Of a stretch of DNA of 64,000 nt, positions 34,853 through 43,310 are shown in pieces. Source of the stretch: Oceanimonas aquatica (lineage in GTDB: Bacteria > Pseudomonadota > Gammaproteobacteria > Enterobacterales > Aeromonadaceae); assembly GCF_030732065.1 (NCBI RefSeq), contig NZ_JAVBHX010000005.1:1-64000 (forward strand), given 5' to 3'. The position numbers were made by a program, and so were the translations under genes. The notes beneath the pieces are model-generated. The model saw nothing but the letters and a program-made list of their open reading frames with translations. It made no database searches and had not been told where the DNA came from. The number at the start of each line of letters is the position of its first letter. Position 1 is the first letter of the stretch.

Positions 34853-35629
34853 TTACTCGCCGTAAACGTCGTAATCGAAGTACTTGCTGTTTACTTCCTG
34901 GTACTTGCCGTTTTCACGCAGATCCAGAATGGCCTGGTTCAGCTTTTCTCTGAGATCCTTGTCCTGCTTGCGCACGGCAATACCAAAGCCTTCGCCGAAC
35001 CATTGTTCATCGGTCACCGAGGGGCCCACAAATTCAAAGGCATCGCCACCTTCCTTGTTGAGCAGGCCTTCCTCAATGGCGGTGGCGTCGAGGAACACAT
35101 AGTCCACCCGGCCGGCCTTGAGGTCCAGGTAGGCGTCGTCGGCGTTACCGTAACGCACCAGCTTGACATCACCGCCAAAGTTGTCGGTCAGGTACTTGTC
35201 GTGAGTGGTGGCGATCTGCACGCCCACCTTTTTGCCGGCCAGGCCTTCCTTCGACAACTCAAAGTCGGCCCCCTTGGGGGCCACAAACTTGTTGGGCACC
35301 AGGGCATACTTGCCGGTAAAGTCGACGGTGCGCTTGCGCTCTTCGGTGATCGACATGGCGGCAATAATGGCATCGTACTTGCGCGCCAGCAGAGCGGGAA
35401 TAATGCCGTCCCAGTCCTGAGCCACCAGCTGGCATTTCACCTGCATCTGCTCGCACAGGGCGTTGGCCATGTCCACATCAAAGCCCTGCAGCTCGCCGTT
35501 CTCATCGGTCCAGGAAAACGGCGGATACGCGCCTTCAATACCAAAACGCACGGTTTTCCATTCCTTTGCCTGCACGGCACCAGCCGCCAGGGTGGCCATA
35601 ATGGCACCCGCAACCCACAGTTTTTTCAT
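34853..35629 (-). CDS. Lysine/arginine/ornithine/histidine-type periplasmic binding protein
   Basis: A 258-residue solute-binding protein: signal peptide MKKLWVAGAIMATLAAGAVQA, then VRFGIEGAYPPFSW, LQGFDVDMANALCEQM, and AIIAAMSITEERKRTVDFTGKY (Arg/Asp ligand-binding region) as in HisJ, ArgT and AotJ. Cys residues of the MQVKC type correspond to the disulfide in that group. The specificity among basic amino acids cannot be set from sequence. It lies second in the operon, after the ATPase gene. Confidence 0.92.
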   Translation of the reverse strand: MKKLWVAGAIMATLAAGAVQAKEWKTVRFGIEGAYPPFSWTDENGELQGFDVDMANALCEQMQVKCQLVAQDWDGIIPALLARKYDAIIAAMSITEERKRTVDFTGKYALVPNKFVAPKGADFELSKEGLAGKKVGVQIATTHDKYLTDNFGGDVKLVRYGNADDAYLDLKAGRVDYVFLDATAIEEGLLNKEGGDAFEFVGPSVTDEQWFGEGFGIAVRKQDKDLREKLNQAILDLRENGKYQEVNSKYFDYDVYGE

Positions 35630-35659
35630 AACCTTGCTCCTTGTGTAATGTTCACTTGT

Positions 35660-36427
35660 TCAATAAACCGAGGAGATAAATTGCCGGAACCGCTCGGAAG
35701 AAGGATGGGCAAATACTTCCTTCGGCTCGCCCTGCTCTTCCACCACGCCCTGATGCAAAAACATCAGCTTGTTGGACACATCCCGGGCAAAACTCATTTC
35801 GTGGGTGACCACCAGCATGGTACGCCCCTCTTCCGCCAGGCTGCGCATCACCCCCAGCACCTCGCCCACCAGCTCCGGATCCAGCGCCGAGGTGGGCTCG
35901 TCAAACAGCATGACCTCCGGCTCCACCGCCAGCGCCCGGGCAATAGCGGCGCGCTGCTGCTGGCCGCCGGAAAGATGCCCCGGGTAATACTCCCGCCGCT
36001 CATACAGCCCCACCCGCTGGAGCAGCGCCTCGCCTTTTTCAATGGCTTCCTTTTTGGGCACCCCCAGCACATGCACCGGCACTTCAATGATGTTCTGCAA
36101 AATGGTCATGTGAGACCAGAGGTTGAAGCTCTGGAACACCATGGCCAGCCGGGAGCGAATGCGCTCCACCTGACGCATGTTCACCGGCTCGCGCTCACCG
36201 GCGCGGTTGGTGCGCATTTCAATCAGCTCGCCGTGCAGGCGCACTTCACCCGCTGACGGGGTTTCCAGCAGGTTGATGCAACGCAGAAAAGTGGATTTGC
36301 CGGAGCCGGAGGAGCCGATAATGGAGATCACGTCTCCCTTGTCGGCGGTAAGATCGATGCCTTTAAGTACTTCCAGCGAGCCATAGCGCTTGTGCAGGCC
36401 CGTGACTTCGAGGGCGGGTTTGCTCAT
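35660..36427 (-). CDS. Basic amino acid ABC transporter ATP-binding protein (HisP/AotP type)
   Basis: A 255-residue ATPase: Walker A IGSSGSGKST, signature LSGGQQQRAAIARAL, Walker B VMLFDEPTSALD, and the switch His in VVTHEMSFARDVS. The family insert EMRTNRAGEREPVNMRQVERIRSRLAMVFQSFNLWSHM is like HisP/AotP. It is the first gene of the operon ATPase-SBP-Q-M, read away from lysO. Confidence 0.93.
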   Translation of the reverse strand: MSKPALEVTGLHKRYGSLEVLKGIDLTADKGDVISIIGSSGSGKSTFLRCINLLETPSAGEVRLHGELIEMRTNRAGEREPVNMRQVERIRSRLAMVFQSFNLWSHMTILQNIIEVPVHVLGVPKKEAIEKGEALLQRVGLYERREYYPGHLSGGQQQRAAIARALAVEPEVMLFDEPTSALDPELVGEVLGVMRSLAEEGRTMLVVTHEMSFARDVSNKLMFLHQGVVEEQGEPKEVFAHPSSERFRQFISSVY

Positions 36428-36796
36428 CCGTTAGACCTTTTGTTACCGGGCCAGTCTGTTGGCCCTGTCCTTTCAACTTGAGTGATTAACAAGCCGTTAA
36501 CCTTTGCGGCAAAAGTTACCACTAGCCTTGCTTAATAACAACACAATCGGCCAGAACAGGCCAGAAATGTCGGTTTTTTATACTAAAAATAGAGGCTGCA
36601 CAGTATAATATTATGCACCAAAGCAGAATAAAATATCACTTTCGGCGGTTTTCCCGCCCTGGTGCAGCCAACCCCGCCATTATTGACAAAAGCCGGGAAC
36701 GGACGCTTTTTTTTAACGATTTGCTCACGTATGCTGTCGCAACGAGCATTAGCGGTCAAAAATTGCGCCCAAACACTTAATTGGAAGATGATTCCC
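36428..36796. promoter_or_regulatory. Divergent control region between the ABC importer and lysO
   Basis: This 369-base AT-rich gap has no convincing gene. GGCTGCAC (about 36594-36601) can pair with GTGCAGCC (about 36661-36668), enclosing a TATAAT box next to the palindrome ATAATATTAT (about 36604-36615), a GGCGG-TTTT-CCGCC hairpin, and AT-rich sequence. Further down there is a TTGACA (about 36684) and a CCGGGAACGG hairpin with a run of eight T. It looks like a promoter and structured leader for lysO. It does not show the lysine-riboswitch core. Confidence 0.45.
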
Positions 36797-37708
36797 ATGT
36801 ACTCCGGCATGCTTATCGTATTACTGCCTCTGGCCCTGGGCTATTGCATACCCTGTCGTTCCCAGTCACTGGTGCACTTTATCAACGTGGCGGTGGCACG
36901 CATGGTGTACCTGATCCTGTTCCTGATGGGGATCAGTCTGGCCTTCGTGGATAATCTTAGTACTCACCTGGGCACAATATTTACCCTGTGTGGTGTTTTT
37001 CTGGCCTGCATCACGGTGTGCAACCTGGCCGGGCTCTGGCTGCTGGACAGGCGCCGGGGCCGGGTGGAAGGTGAACGCGGCGCGCCCGCCATCAGCAAAT
37101 GGGCGCTGCTGCTGGACTCGGTCAAGCTGTGCCTGGTAATCCTCGGCGGCCTGGGCGTGGGTCAGTTTCTCGATCCCGACTGGTTCTCGGTGGATACCCT
37201 GAGCGAATGGGCACTGATGCTGCTGCTGTTGTTGATCGGCATTCAGCTTCGTAATTCGGGCATGAAACTACGCCAGATTTTGCTCAACCGCTGGGGCCTG
37301 GCCATCGCGCTGATGGTGGTAGTCAGCTCCTGGCTGGGCGGCCTGGCCGGCGCCTGGCTGCTGAACATGCCGCTGACCCAGGGGCTGGCCTTTGCCTCGG
37401 GCAACGGCTGGTATTCCCTGTCGGGCATTCTGATCGGTGACCAGCTTGGCCCGGTGATGGGCAGCGCCGCCTTTCTCAACGATCTGGCCCGGGAGCTGAT
37501 CGCCATACTGATCATACCGGCGCTGATGCGCCGCCATCCTTCCTGCGCCATTGGCTACGGCGGAGCCACCTCCATGGACTTTACCCTGCCGGTGCTGCAG
37601 CGCTCCGGCGGCGTGGCCATTGTACCGGTGGCCATTGTCTCGGGCTTTGTGCTGAGCCTGGCGGGACCTGTGCTGATCCTGAGCTTTTTGTCGTTTACCG
37701 CCGGCTGA
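36797..37708 (+). CDS. lysO: Lysine exporter LysO (YbjE family)
   Basis: A 303-residue membrane protein with about eight TM helices, close to E. coli LysO (YbjE, 299). Shared blocks are MVYLILFLMGISLAFVDNL, LLLLLIGIQLRNSGMKLRQILLNRWG, ASGNGWYSLSGILIGDQLGPVMGSAAFLNDLARELIAI and ATSMDFTLPVLQRSGG. It exports L-lysine and toxic analogues. The ATG at 36797 has GGAAG nine bases upstream; an ATG at 36788 is an alternative. It faces away from a basic-amino-acid importer and precedes asd. Confidence 0.92.
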   Translation: MYSGMLIVLLPLALGYCIPCRSQSLVHFINVAVARMVYLILFLMGISLAFVDNLSTHLGTIFTLCGVFLACITVCNLAGLWLLDRRRGRVEGERGAPAISKWALLLDSVKLCLVILGGLGVGQFLDPDWFSVDTLSEWALMLLLLLIGIQLRNSGMKLRQILLNRWGLAIALMVVVSSWLGGLAGAWLLNMPLTQGLAFASGNGWYSLSGILIGDQLGPVMGSAAFLNDLARELIAILIIPALMRRHPSCAIGYGGATSMDFTLPVLQRSGGVAIVPVAIVSGFVLSLAGPVLILSFLSFTAG

Positions 37709-37863
37709 GCATGCCGGTTACATGCGGCTATTTCCGTCTGAATGGCCCCCGTAGCACTGGTCAAAAAACAGACTGCATGTTTATGCTTTTTCTTGCACCT
37801 TTGCGCGCAATCAGTATGGTGGAAGGCAGGTTTTTTGATTCTCTTTCAAAGAAAGGACACTGA

Positions 37864-38970
37864 ATGATGAAAAAAGTAGGTCTGGTCGGCTGGCGCGGTA
37901 TGGTCGGCTCCGTTCTGATGAGCCGTATGGTAGAAGAAGGTGACTTTGCCCGTATCGATCCGGTCTTTTTCACCACCTCCCAGGCCGGTCAGCCTGCCCC
38001 CGACTTTGGCAAAGACGCCGGCACCCTGCAGGACGCCTACGACATCGAGGCCCTGAAGGCGCTGGACGTGGTGCTGACCTGCCAGGGCGGCGACTACACC
38101 AAGGACGTTTACCCCAAGCTCCGTGCCGCCGGCTGGAACGGCTACTGGATTGATGCCGCCTCCGCCCTGCGCATGGACGACGAGGCCCTGATCGTGCTGG
38201 ACCCGGTTAACGGCAAGCAGATCCAGGAGGCCCTGGCCAACGGCGCCAAGACCTTTGTGGGCGGCAACTGTACCGTCAGCCTGATGCTGATGGCCCTGGG
38301 CGGTCTGTTTGAGCAGGATCTGGTGGAGTGGGTGTCCGTGTCCACCTATCAGGCGGCGTCCGGTGGCGGCGCCCGTCACATGCGCGAGCTGGTTACCCAG
38401 ATGGGCATGCTGCGCGACGAAGTGGCCGAAGAGCTGGCCGACCCGGGCTCGGCCATTCTCGAGCTGGAGCGCAAGGTCACCGAAAAAACCCGCAGTGGCG
38501 ACCTGCCTGTCGACAACTTCGGCGTGCCCCTGGCCGGCAGTCTGATCCCTTGGATCGACTCCCAGCTGGACAACGGCCAGAGCCGCGAAGAATGGAAGGG
38601 CCAGGCCGAGACCAACAAAATCCTGCAGTCCGGTGCCGCGATTCCGGTGGATGGCCTGTGCGTTCGTGTCGGCGCCCTGCGCTGCCACAGCCAGTCCTTT
38701 ACCATCAAGCTGAAGAAAGACGTCTCCATTCCCGAGATTGAAAAGCTGCTGGCCAGCCACAACGACTGGGTCAAGGTGATCCCCAACGATCGCCAGCTGT
38801 CCATGGACGAGCTGACCCCGGCCGCCGTCACCGGCACCCTGAGCGTACCGGTAGGTCGTCTGCGCAAGCTGAACATGGGCCCCGAATATCTGTCCGCCTT
38901 TACCGTGGGTGATCAGCTGCTGTGGGGTGCCGCCGAGCCCCTGCGCCGCATGCTGCACCTGCTGCCGTAA
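37864..38970 (+). CDS. asd: Aspartate-semialdehyde dehydrogenase
   Basis: A 368-residue NADP enzyme of the lysine/threonine/methionine pathway. It begins [20 protein letters not shown] (nucleotide site), with catalytic Cys in [11 protein letters not shown] (residue 136 from the first Met, equal to E. coli Cys 135) and the His region [10 protein letters not shown]. Two ATG codons are adjacent (37864, 37867); AAGGA fits the first, the family alignment the second. The gene has its own terminator. Confidence 0.96.
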   Translation: MMKKVGLVGWRGMVGSVLMSRMVEEGDFARIDPVFFTTSQAGQPAPDFGKDAGTLQDAYDIEALKALDVVLTCQGGDYTKDVYPKLRAAGWNGYWIDAASALRMDDEALIVLDPVNGKQIQEALANGAKTFVGGNCTVSLMLMALGGLFEQDLVEWVSVSTYQAASGGGARHMRELVTQMGMLRDEVAEELADPGSAILELERKVTEKTRSGDLPVDNFGVPLAGSLIPWIDSQLDNGQSREEWKGQAETNKILQSGAAIPVDGLCVRVGALRCHSQSFTIKLKKDVSIPEIEKLLASHNDWVKVIPNDRQLSMDELTPAAVTGTLSVPVGRLRKLNMGPEYLSAFTVGDQLLWGAAEPLRRMLHLLP

Positions 38971-38989
38971 GCTACCGGCACCGCTGCTG

Positions 38990-39016
38990 AAAACGCCCGC
39001 TTCAAGCGGGCGTTTT
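38990..39016 (+). terminator. Terminator after asd
   Basis: AAAACGCCCGCTT and AAGCGGGCGTTTT make a near-perfect stem of about 11 bp with a small loop, flanked by A and T runs. Confidence 0.85.
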
Positions 39017-39090
39017 GGTTTCCGCTTGTTCAAATTATCGCCTCGGGTTAGGATCGGCCCCCTTTTTTGCCGATCATGCCCGAGGTGCTC

Positions 39091-40845
39091 ATGAAAACCT
39101 TTATTCCCAGCAAGGATGCCGCGCTGGAAGACTCCATCAGCCGTTTCCAGGACAAGCTGCAGGCCCTGGGCTTCAACATTGAAGAAGCATCCTGGCTGAA
39201 CCCGGTACCTCACGTCTGGTCGGTGCACATTCGCGATAAAGAATGCGGCCTGTGCTTTACCAACGGCAAGGGCGCCACCAAAAAAGCCGCCCTGGCCTCG
39301 GCCCTGGGTGAATACTTTGAGCGTCTGGCCACCAACTACTTCTTTGCCGACTTCTACCTGGGCCGGGATATCGCCGAGGGCGAGTTCGTGCACTACCCCA
39401 ACGAGAAGTGGTTCCCGCTGCCCGCCGACAACAGCCTGCCCGCCGGCCTGCTCGACGACTATACCCGGGGCTTTTACGATCCTGAAACTGCACTGACCGC
39501 CGAACAATTGGTCGATCTGCAGTCGGGCAACGAGGAGCGTGGCATCTGCGCCCTGCCTTTTGAACGCCAGGGCGATCTGGAAACCGTCTACATTCCCATG
39601 AACATCGTCGGCAACCTGTATGTATCCAACGGCATGAGCGCCGGCAACACCAAAACCGAGGCCCGCACTCAGGGCCTGTCGGAGGTGTTTGAGCGCTCCA
39701 TCAAGAACCGCATCATCAGTGAGCGCATCAGCCTGCCGGCCATTCCCGACGAGGTGATGGCCCGCTACCCGCACATTCAGGAGTCCATTGCCGCACTGGA
39801 AGCCGAAGGCTTCCCCATCTTTGCCTATGATGCCTCTCTTGGCGGTCGCTTTCCGGTGATCTGCGTGGTGCTGTTCAACCCGGCCAACAGCACCTGCTTT
39901 GCTTCATTCGGCGCCCACCCGCGCTTTGAAGTGGCGCTGGAGCGCACCGTGACCGAGCTGCTGCAGGGCCGCAGCCTGAAGGATCTGGATGTGTTTGTAC
40001 CGCCTTCGTTCGAGGACGACGAAATCGCCGATCACCACAACCTGGAAACCCACTTTATCGACTCGTCGGGTCTGATCAGCTGGGATCTGTTCCAGGACCA
40101 GGCCGACTTTGACTTTGCCGACTGGGACTTCAGCGGCAGCTCCGAGGAAGAGTTCAACCACCTGATGGCCATCTTCAACGAGCTGGAGCAGCCGGTGTAC
40201 ATCGCCGACTACGAACACCTGGGCGTGTATGCCTGCCGCATTCTGGTACCGGGCATGTCCGACATCTACCCGGTGGAAGATCTGGAGCTGGCCAACAACA
40301 ACATGGGCGCCGGCCTGCGCGCCACCCTGCTGAGCCTGCCCGGCAGCGATGCCGACGGCGAGCAGCTGATGGGCCTCTATGACCGGCTGGAAGAGGAAGG
40401 CCTGGACGACTTTACCCGGGTGCGCGAGCTGATCGGCATCGCTCCCGACAAGGGCACCGCCTGGCATACCCTGCGGGTGGGTGAGCTGAAATGCATGCTG
40501 GCCCTGGCCGCCGGCGAGCTGGAAACCGCCCTCGACTACGCCGACTGGACCCTCAGCTTCAACGCCTCCGTCTTTATCGAGGAACGCGCCCGCTACTACC
40601 GCTGCCTGAAGGCCTCGCTGGAGCTGCACCTGTCCGACGACCGCGAGCCGGAGCAGTACCGTGCCGCCTTTGGCCGCATGTTCGGCGAAGACGTGGTGAC
40701 CGAGGCCTGGGCCCAGATTGCCGGCAGCGCCCGCTTCCACGGCCTGACCGCCGCCGACGAAAGCCTGAAAGACTTCGCCGCCCACCAGGCGCTGCTGGCC
40801 ACCTACGAAAAGCTGCAAAAGGCCAAGCGCGACGCCAGCTGGTGA
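39091..40845 (+). CDS. ycaO: YcaO-domain protein (RimO/beta-methylthiolation accessory factor)
   Basis: A 584-residue protein nearly collinear with E. coli YcaO (586). It has the ATP-binding YcaO core (NGKGATKKAALASALGEYFERL, SAGNTKTEARTQGLSEVFERSIKN) and a C-terminal TPR-like domain. In E. coli it assists RimO in S12 methylthiolation; other YcaO proteins activate amide backbones with ATP. No peptide precursor or dehydrogenase partner is adjacent, so the housekeeping role is favoured. GAGGTG lies before the chosen ATG. Confidence 0.92.
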   Translation: MKTFIPSKDAALEDSISRFQDKLQALGFNIEEASWLNPVPHVWSVHIRDKECGLCFTNGKGATKKAALASALGEYFERLATNYFFADFYLGRDIAEGEFVHYPNEKWFPLPADNSLPAGLLDDYTRGFYDPETALTAEQLVDLQSGNEERGICALPFERQGDLETVYIPMNIVGNLYVSNGMSAGNTKTEARTQGLSEVFERSIKNRIISERISLPAIPDEVMARYPHIQESIAALEAEGFPIFAYDASLGGRFPVICVVLFNPANSTCFASFGAHPRFEVALERTVTELLQGRSLKDLDVFVPPSFEDDEIADHHNLETHFIDSSGLISWDLFQDQADFDFADWDFSGSSEEEFNHLMAIFNELEQPVYIADYEHLGVYACRILVPGMSDIYPVEDLELANNNMGAGLRATLLSLPGSDADGEQLMGLYDRLEEEGLDDFTRVRELIGIAPDKGTAWHTLRVGELKCMLALAAGELETALDYADWTLSFNASVFIEERARYYRCLKASLELHLSDDREPEQYRAAFGRMFGEDVVTEAWAQIAGSARFHGLTAADESLKDFAAHQALLATYEKLQKAKRDASW

Positions 40846-40875
40846 TGTGCAAACAGGTTTCGGCATGGTTCAACC

Positions 40876-40936
40876 CGTCATCCTGACGAAAGTCAGGATC
40901 TAGCCGCAGGAAGATACCGGGTCAAGCCCGGTATGA
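40876..40936. repeat. REP-like double palindrome
   Basis: ATCCTGAC-GAAA-GTCAGGAT (40880-40899) and ATACCGGG-TCAA-type-CCCGGTAT (about 40914-40934) lie side by side, starting with CGTCAT and ending with ATGACG. This is the usual dress of extragenic REP/BIME elements in proteobacteria. A related pair lies at 53611-53693. Confidence 0.6.
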
Positions 40937-41020
40937 CGAACCTTTAAACGCGGTGCAATGTTTACCCGTTGGGTTTGGATCACGTCTTTAAGGCGATTGA
41001 TATAAGTCGGAATCTGCAAC

Positions 41021-41055
41021 AAAAAGACCCGGGCCTTGGCCCGGGTCTTTTTTTT
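41021..41055. terminator. Bidirectional terminator between ycaO and the DsbA-family gene
   Basis: AAAAAGACCCGGGCC and GGCCCGGGTCTTTTT form a stem of about 10 bp plus A/T extensions with a TT-containing loop. T-runs exist in both reading directions. Confidence 0.9.
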
Positions 41056-41079
41056 CTGCACCCTAATCCCCGCTTTTAA

Positions 41080-41814
41080 TTACGACTTCTGCTTTTTCAG
41101 AATATCCTTCAGGCCGGCTTTGTCGATGGCGCCGGGCACCAGGGTGCCGTCGGGGAACACCAGTGCCGGGGTGCCGTTCAGCCCCAGGGCGCGGAACAGG
41201 GTCAGGTTCTGGTTGAGCTTGTCGGCAATCTCGTCGCTGTCGGCCCTGGCCTGCAGAGCCTTGGCGTTCAGGCCGGCCTTGTCGGCAATGGTCGCCAGCG
41301 CTGCCGCCTGAACCCGCTTCTGGCTCATCAGCGCCTGGTGCAGCTCTTCATACTGTTTGGGCGCTTCCTGGGCCGTCGCCAGCGCCAGCCGCGCCGCCTT
41401 GACCGAATCCGGGCCCAGAATGCCGATGTCCTTCACGATAATCTTCAGCTCAGGCTCGCTCTTCATCACTTCCAACAGCGTCTGGTTCAGCCGGTGGCAA
41501 TAAGGGCAGTTGTAGTCGGTGAAATACACCATCTCAATCTCACCCTTGGGGTTACCCATGATGCCGTCGGTGCGGTTGGCAAACAGCTGGGCCGACTGCT
41601 TCTCAAGCTGTTTGGCAAACTCGGCCTGCTGGGCCAGACGGTCGTTCTCTTCCAGCTTGACGATGGCATCCCGCAGCATCTCCGGCTCGGCCATCAGGGC
41701 TTCCCGCACCCGTTGCTGAAATTCTTCTCGGCTCAAGTCAGCCTGAGCCAGGGCCGGTGTCGCCAGGCTGAGCGCCAGCACGGGAGCCAGAATGTTCAGT
41801 ACACGATATTTCAT
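41080..41814 (-). CDS. Periplasmic DsbA-family thioredoxin-fold oxidoreductase
   Basis: A 244-residue secreted thiol oxidoreductase (Com1/ScsC-like): signal peptide (about residues 1-24, ending ATPALA), an N-terminal helical region that could support oligomerisation (QRVREALMAEPEMLRDAIVKLEENDRLAQQAEF), then the thioredoxin fold with FTDYNCPYCHRLNQ (CPYC active site) and the cis-Pro in NGTPALVFPDG. An upstream ATG at 41835 is less likely because the signal sequence starts at 41814. Confidence 0.88.
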   Translation of the reverse strand: MKYRVLNILAPVLALSLATPALAQADLSREEFQQRVREALMAEPEMLRDAIVKLEENDRLAQQAEFAKQLEKQSAQLFANRTDGIMGNPKGEIEMVYFTDYNCPYCHRLNQTLLEVMKSEPELKIIVKDIGILGPDSVKAARLALATAQEAPKQYEELHQALMSQKRVQAAALATIADKAGLNAKALQARADSDEIADKLNQNLTLFRALGLNGTPALVFPDGTLVPGAIDKAGLKDILKKQKS

Positions 41815-41864
41815 GTTGTTCTCGCTTGTAAGCAATGAGTCGGCACAGCCTACCAGAGCCGGAC

Positions 41865-42005
41865 GGCCACCAGAAGCCGTGTTACTTGTTGATCAGGTAG
41901 CCCCTGTCATAAAAAATACACACCCACCGGAAACGACAGGCCACCAGAAGCCCCCGTTATTTATTGATCAGGTAGTCCCTGTCATAAAAAGTGCACACCC
42001 ACTGG
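41865..42005. repeat. Tandem duplication of a CDS 3' end (two units, 74-base offset)
   Basis: GGCCACCAGAAG recurs at 41865 and 41939, and the following about 55 bases are nearly identical. The second unit is the real 3' end of the CbiM-like gene. The first, read on the minus strand in the same frame, encodes RWVCIFYDRGYLINK and a stop against QWVCTFYDRDYLINK in the gene. Most differences are at third codon positions, and the stop is kept. Confidence 0.75.
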
Positions 42006-42583
42006 GGCCGGAACACCACCAGCAGGGTGATGGCCATGCCGTTGAGCAGCGCCTCGGGAAACAACAACAGCGGCAGTATGCTGAGGTAGTCGTTCTGCAC
42101 CATCTGCCAGCCGTATTGCCCCGACCACACCATGTAACCGGCCATGGCCAGGCTTTTCACCGCCATGGTCAGCGCCGCATTGAAAAAACCGGCCACAAAG
42201 ATATACACAAACAGGTGGCGGTACAGATAACTGTAGGTCAGCAGAAACACAAAGTAGCTGACCGCAATGGGCAGGATCACCCCCAGCACCAGGTTGGCAC
42301 CGAACTCGGGCCAGGTTTCAAAGCCAAAGGCGGTCACCAGCAACAGCGCCAGCAGCGCCATCAGCTGGCTCAGCCGCCAGCCCAGCATCAGTGCCAGGGT
42401 GGTGAGCCCGAGAAAATGCACCTCCAGGCCCTCGCGAATGCCCGCCTGCAGCATCCACAGGGGCACCAGCGCCATGCCGGCACCAAAACAAAGGTGCTGC
42501 CGGCTTTTGTCGGCTATCAGGGCATGCCAGTTAACCCGCCATGCCGCCAGCAGCATCACCGCTGCGCCCAATACCAACATCAT
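41957..42583 (-). CDS. CbiM-like energy-coupling factor permease homologue
   Basis: A 208-residue integral membrane protein with about six hydrophobic segments. It resembles the S-component-like CbiM/NikM metal ECF permeases (FLGLTTLALMLGWRLSQLMALLALLLVTAFG, and LLLFPEALLNGMAITLLVVFRPQWV with the Pro-Glu-x3-Asn-Gly block). No CbiN, CbiQ or CbiO gene is adjacent and the N-terminal His-rich metal site of true CbiM was not found, so it may have a different role. Its 3' end is duplicated downstream. Confidence 0.7.
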   Translation of the reverse strand: MMLVLGAAVMLLAAWRVNWHALIADKSRQHLCFGAGMALVPLWMLQAGIREGLEVHFLGLTTLALMLGWRLSQLMALLALLLVTAFGFETWPEFGANLVLGVILPIAVSYFVFLLTYSYLYRHLFVYIFVAGFFNAALTMAVKSLAMAGYMVWSGQYGWQMVQNDYLSILPLLLFPEALLNGMAITLLVVFRPQWVCTFYDRDYLINK

Positions 42584-42594
42584 GATGAAGGCGC

Positions 42595-43296
42595 TCAGCG
42601 AGCCTGGGCCAGCTGATAGTCCATCTTGCTGAGGGTAGCGGTCACCGACAGCTGGCGATTTTCCTCGTGGCTGATCTGCACCAGCATGTAGTCAAGCTCG
42701 GGCGCCACCCAGAAACGGGTTTTGCGCTTGCTGCTGCCCCTGTCCCGCTCCACGATCAGGGTATCCAGGGTGCCAATGCCGGTGCGCAGGGCCTCGGTGC
42801 CCACCACCTTGAAGGGCGTGTCCTTGACTTCCCCGTCGCGGATAACCTTGTAGTCAAAGGCATTTTTGCCGGCCATCAGATCACAGCGGGCCTCAAAGAA
42901 GAAGCTGACCGGATCGAACACGCCCCCTTCCGCCGACAGCAGCTTGTCGCCGTCCTTGTCCTGATACAGCACCATGTCGGTATTCTGATCGAACACCAGC
43001 CGCTCTTCACGGGTCACGCCCAGGGCCTTGGCCTTGTAGCTGAAGCTGTCGGGCCGGGCGGTACAGTCCTGCCAGCCGAAGCTCGCCTTTTGATCCACAT
43101 CCAGCAACCAGTGGCGCAAAGAGAAATGCACATGGTACCGATCCCGGTTGCGATCGATGGTCAGGGTATTGACGCCCCGGGTGGGGTCGCCGTTAAGAAT
43201 GACCGAAAACTCGGCCCGCAGCTGCGCTATGTCCCGTGCTGCGGCGGTGGTTGCCATCATCAGGCCGGCCAGCGCCAGCAGGCATTTTTGCAACAT
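42595..43296 (-). CDS. DUF3108 periplasmic protein
   Basis: A 233-residue secreted protein with a signal peptide (LLALAGLMMATTAAA). The body is a DUF3108-type beta protein (TIDRNRDRYHVHFSLRHWLLDVDQKASF, GGVFDPVSFFFEARCDLMAG, and a C-terminal RKTRFWVAPELDYMLVQISHEEN). Function unknown. It lies between two membrane protein genes on the same strand, 11 bases before the CbiM-like gene. Confidence 0.82.
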   Translation of the reverse strand: MLQKCLLALAGLMMATTAAARDIAQLRAEFSVILNGDPTRGVNTLTIDRNRDRYHVHFSLRHWLLDVDQKASFGWQDCTARPDSFSYKAKALGVTREERLVFDQNTDMVLYQDKDGDKLLSAEGGVFDPVSFFFEARCDLMAGKNAFDYKVIRDGEVKDTPFKVVGTEALRTGIGTLDTLIVERDRGSSKRKTRFWVAPELDYMLVQISHEENRQLSVTATLSKMDYQLAQAR

Positions 43297-43310
43297 GATT
43301 GTTCCTCTTG

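Noticed and set aside
36600-36618. ArgR box overlapping a TATAAT before lysO
   Set aside because: ATAATATTAT with flanking GCA is similar, but half-site spacing is two bases longer than the TGAAT-N4-ATTCA consensus.
36590-36796. Lysine riboswitch before lysO
   Set aside because: The location and gene fit, but the aptamer core features known from lysC leaders (the GGAGG kink-turn block, the AAGG-GCCGA junction sequences) could not be found.
36583-36810. A 75-residue minus-strand frame in the importer/lysO gap
   Set aside because: No ribosome site, no recognisable family, and it overlaps the lysO start and probable promoter.
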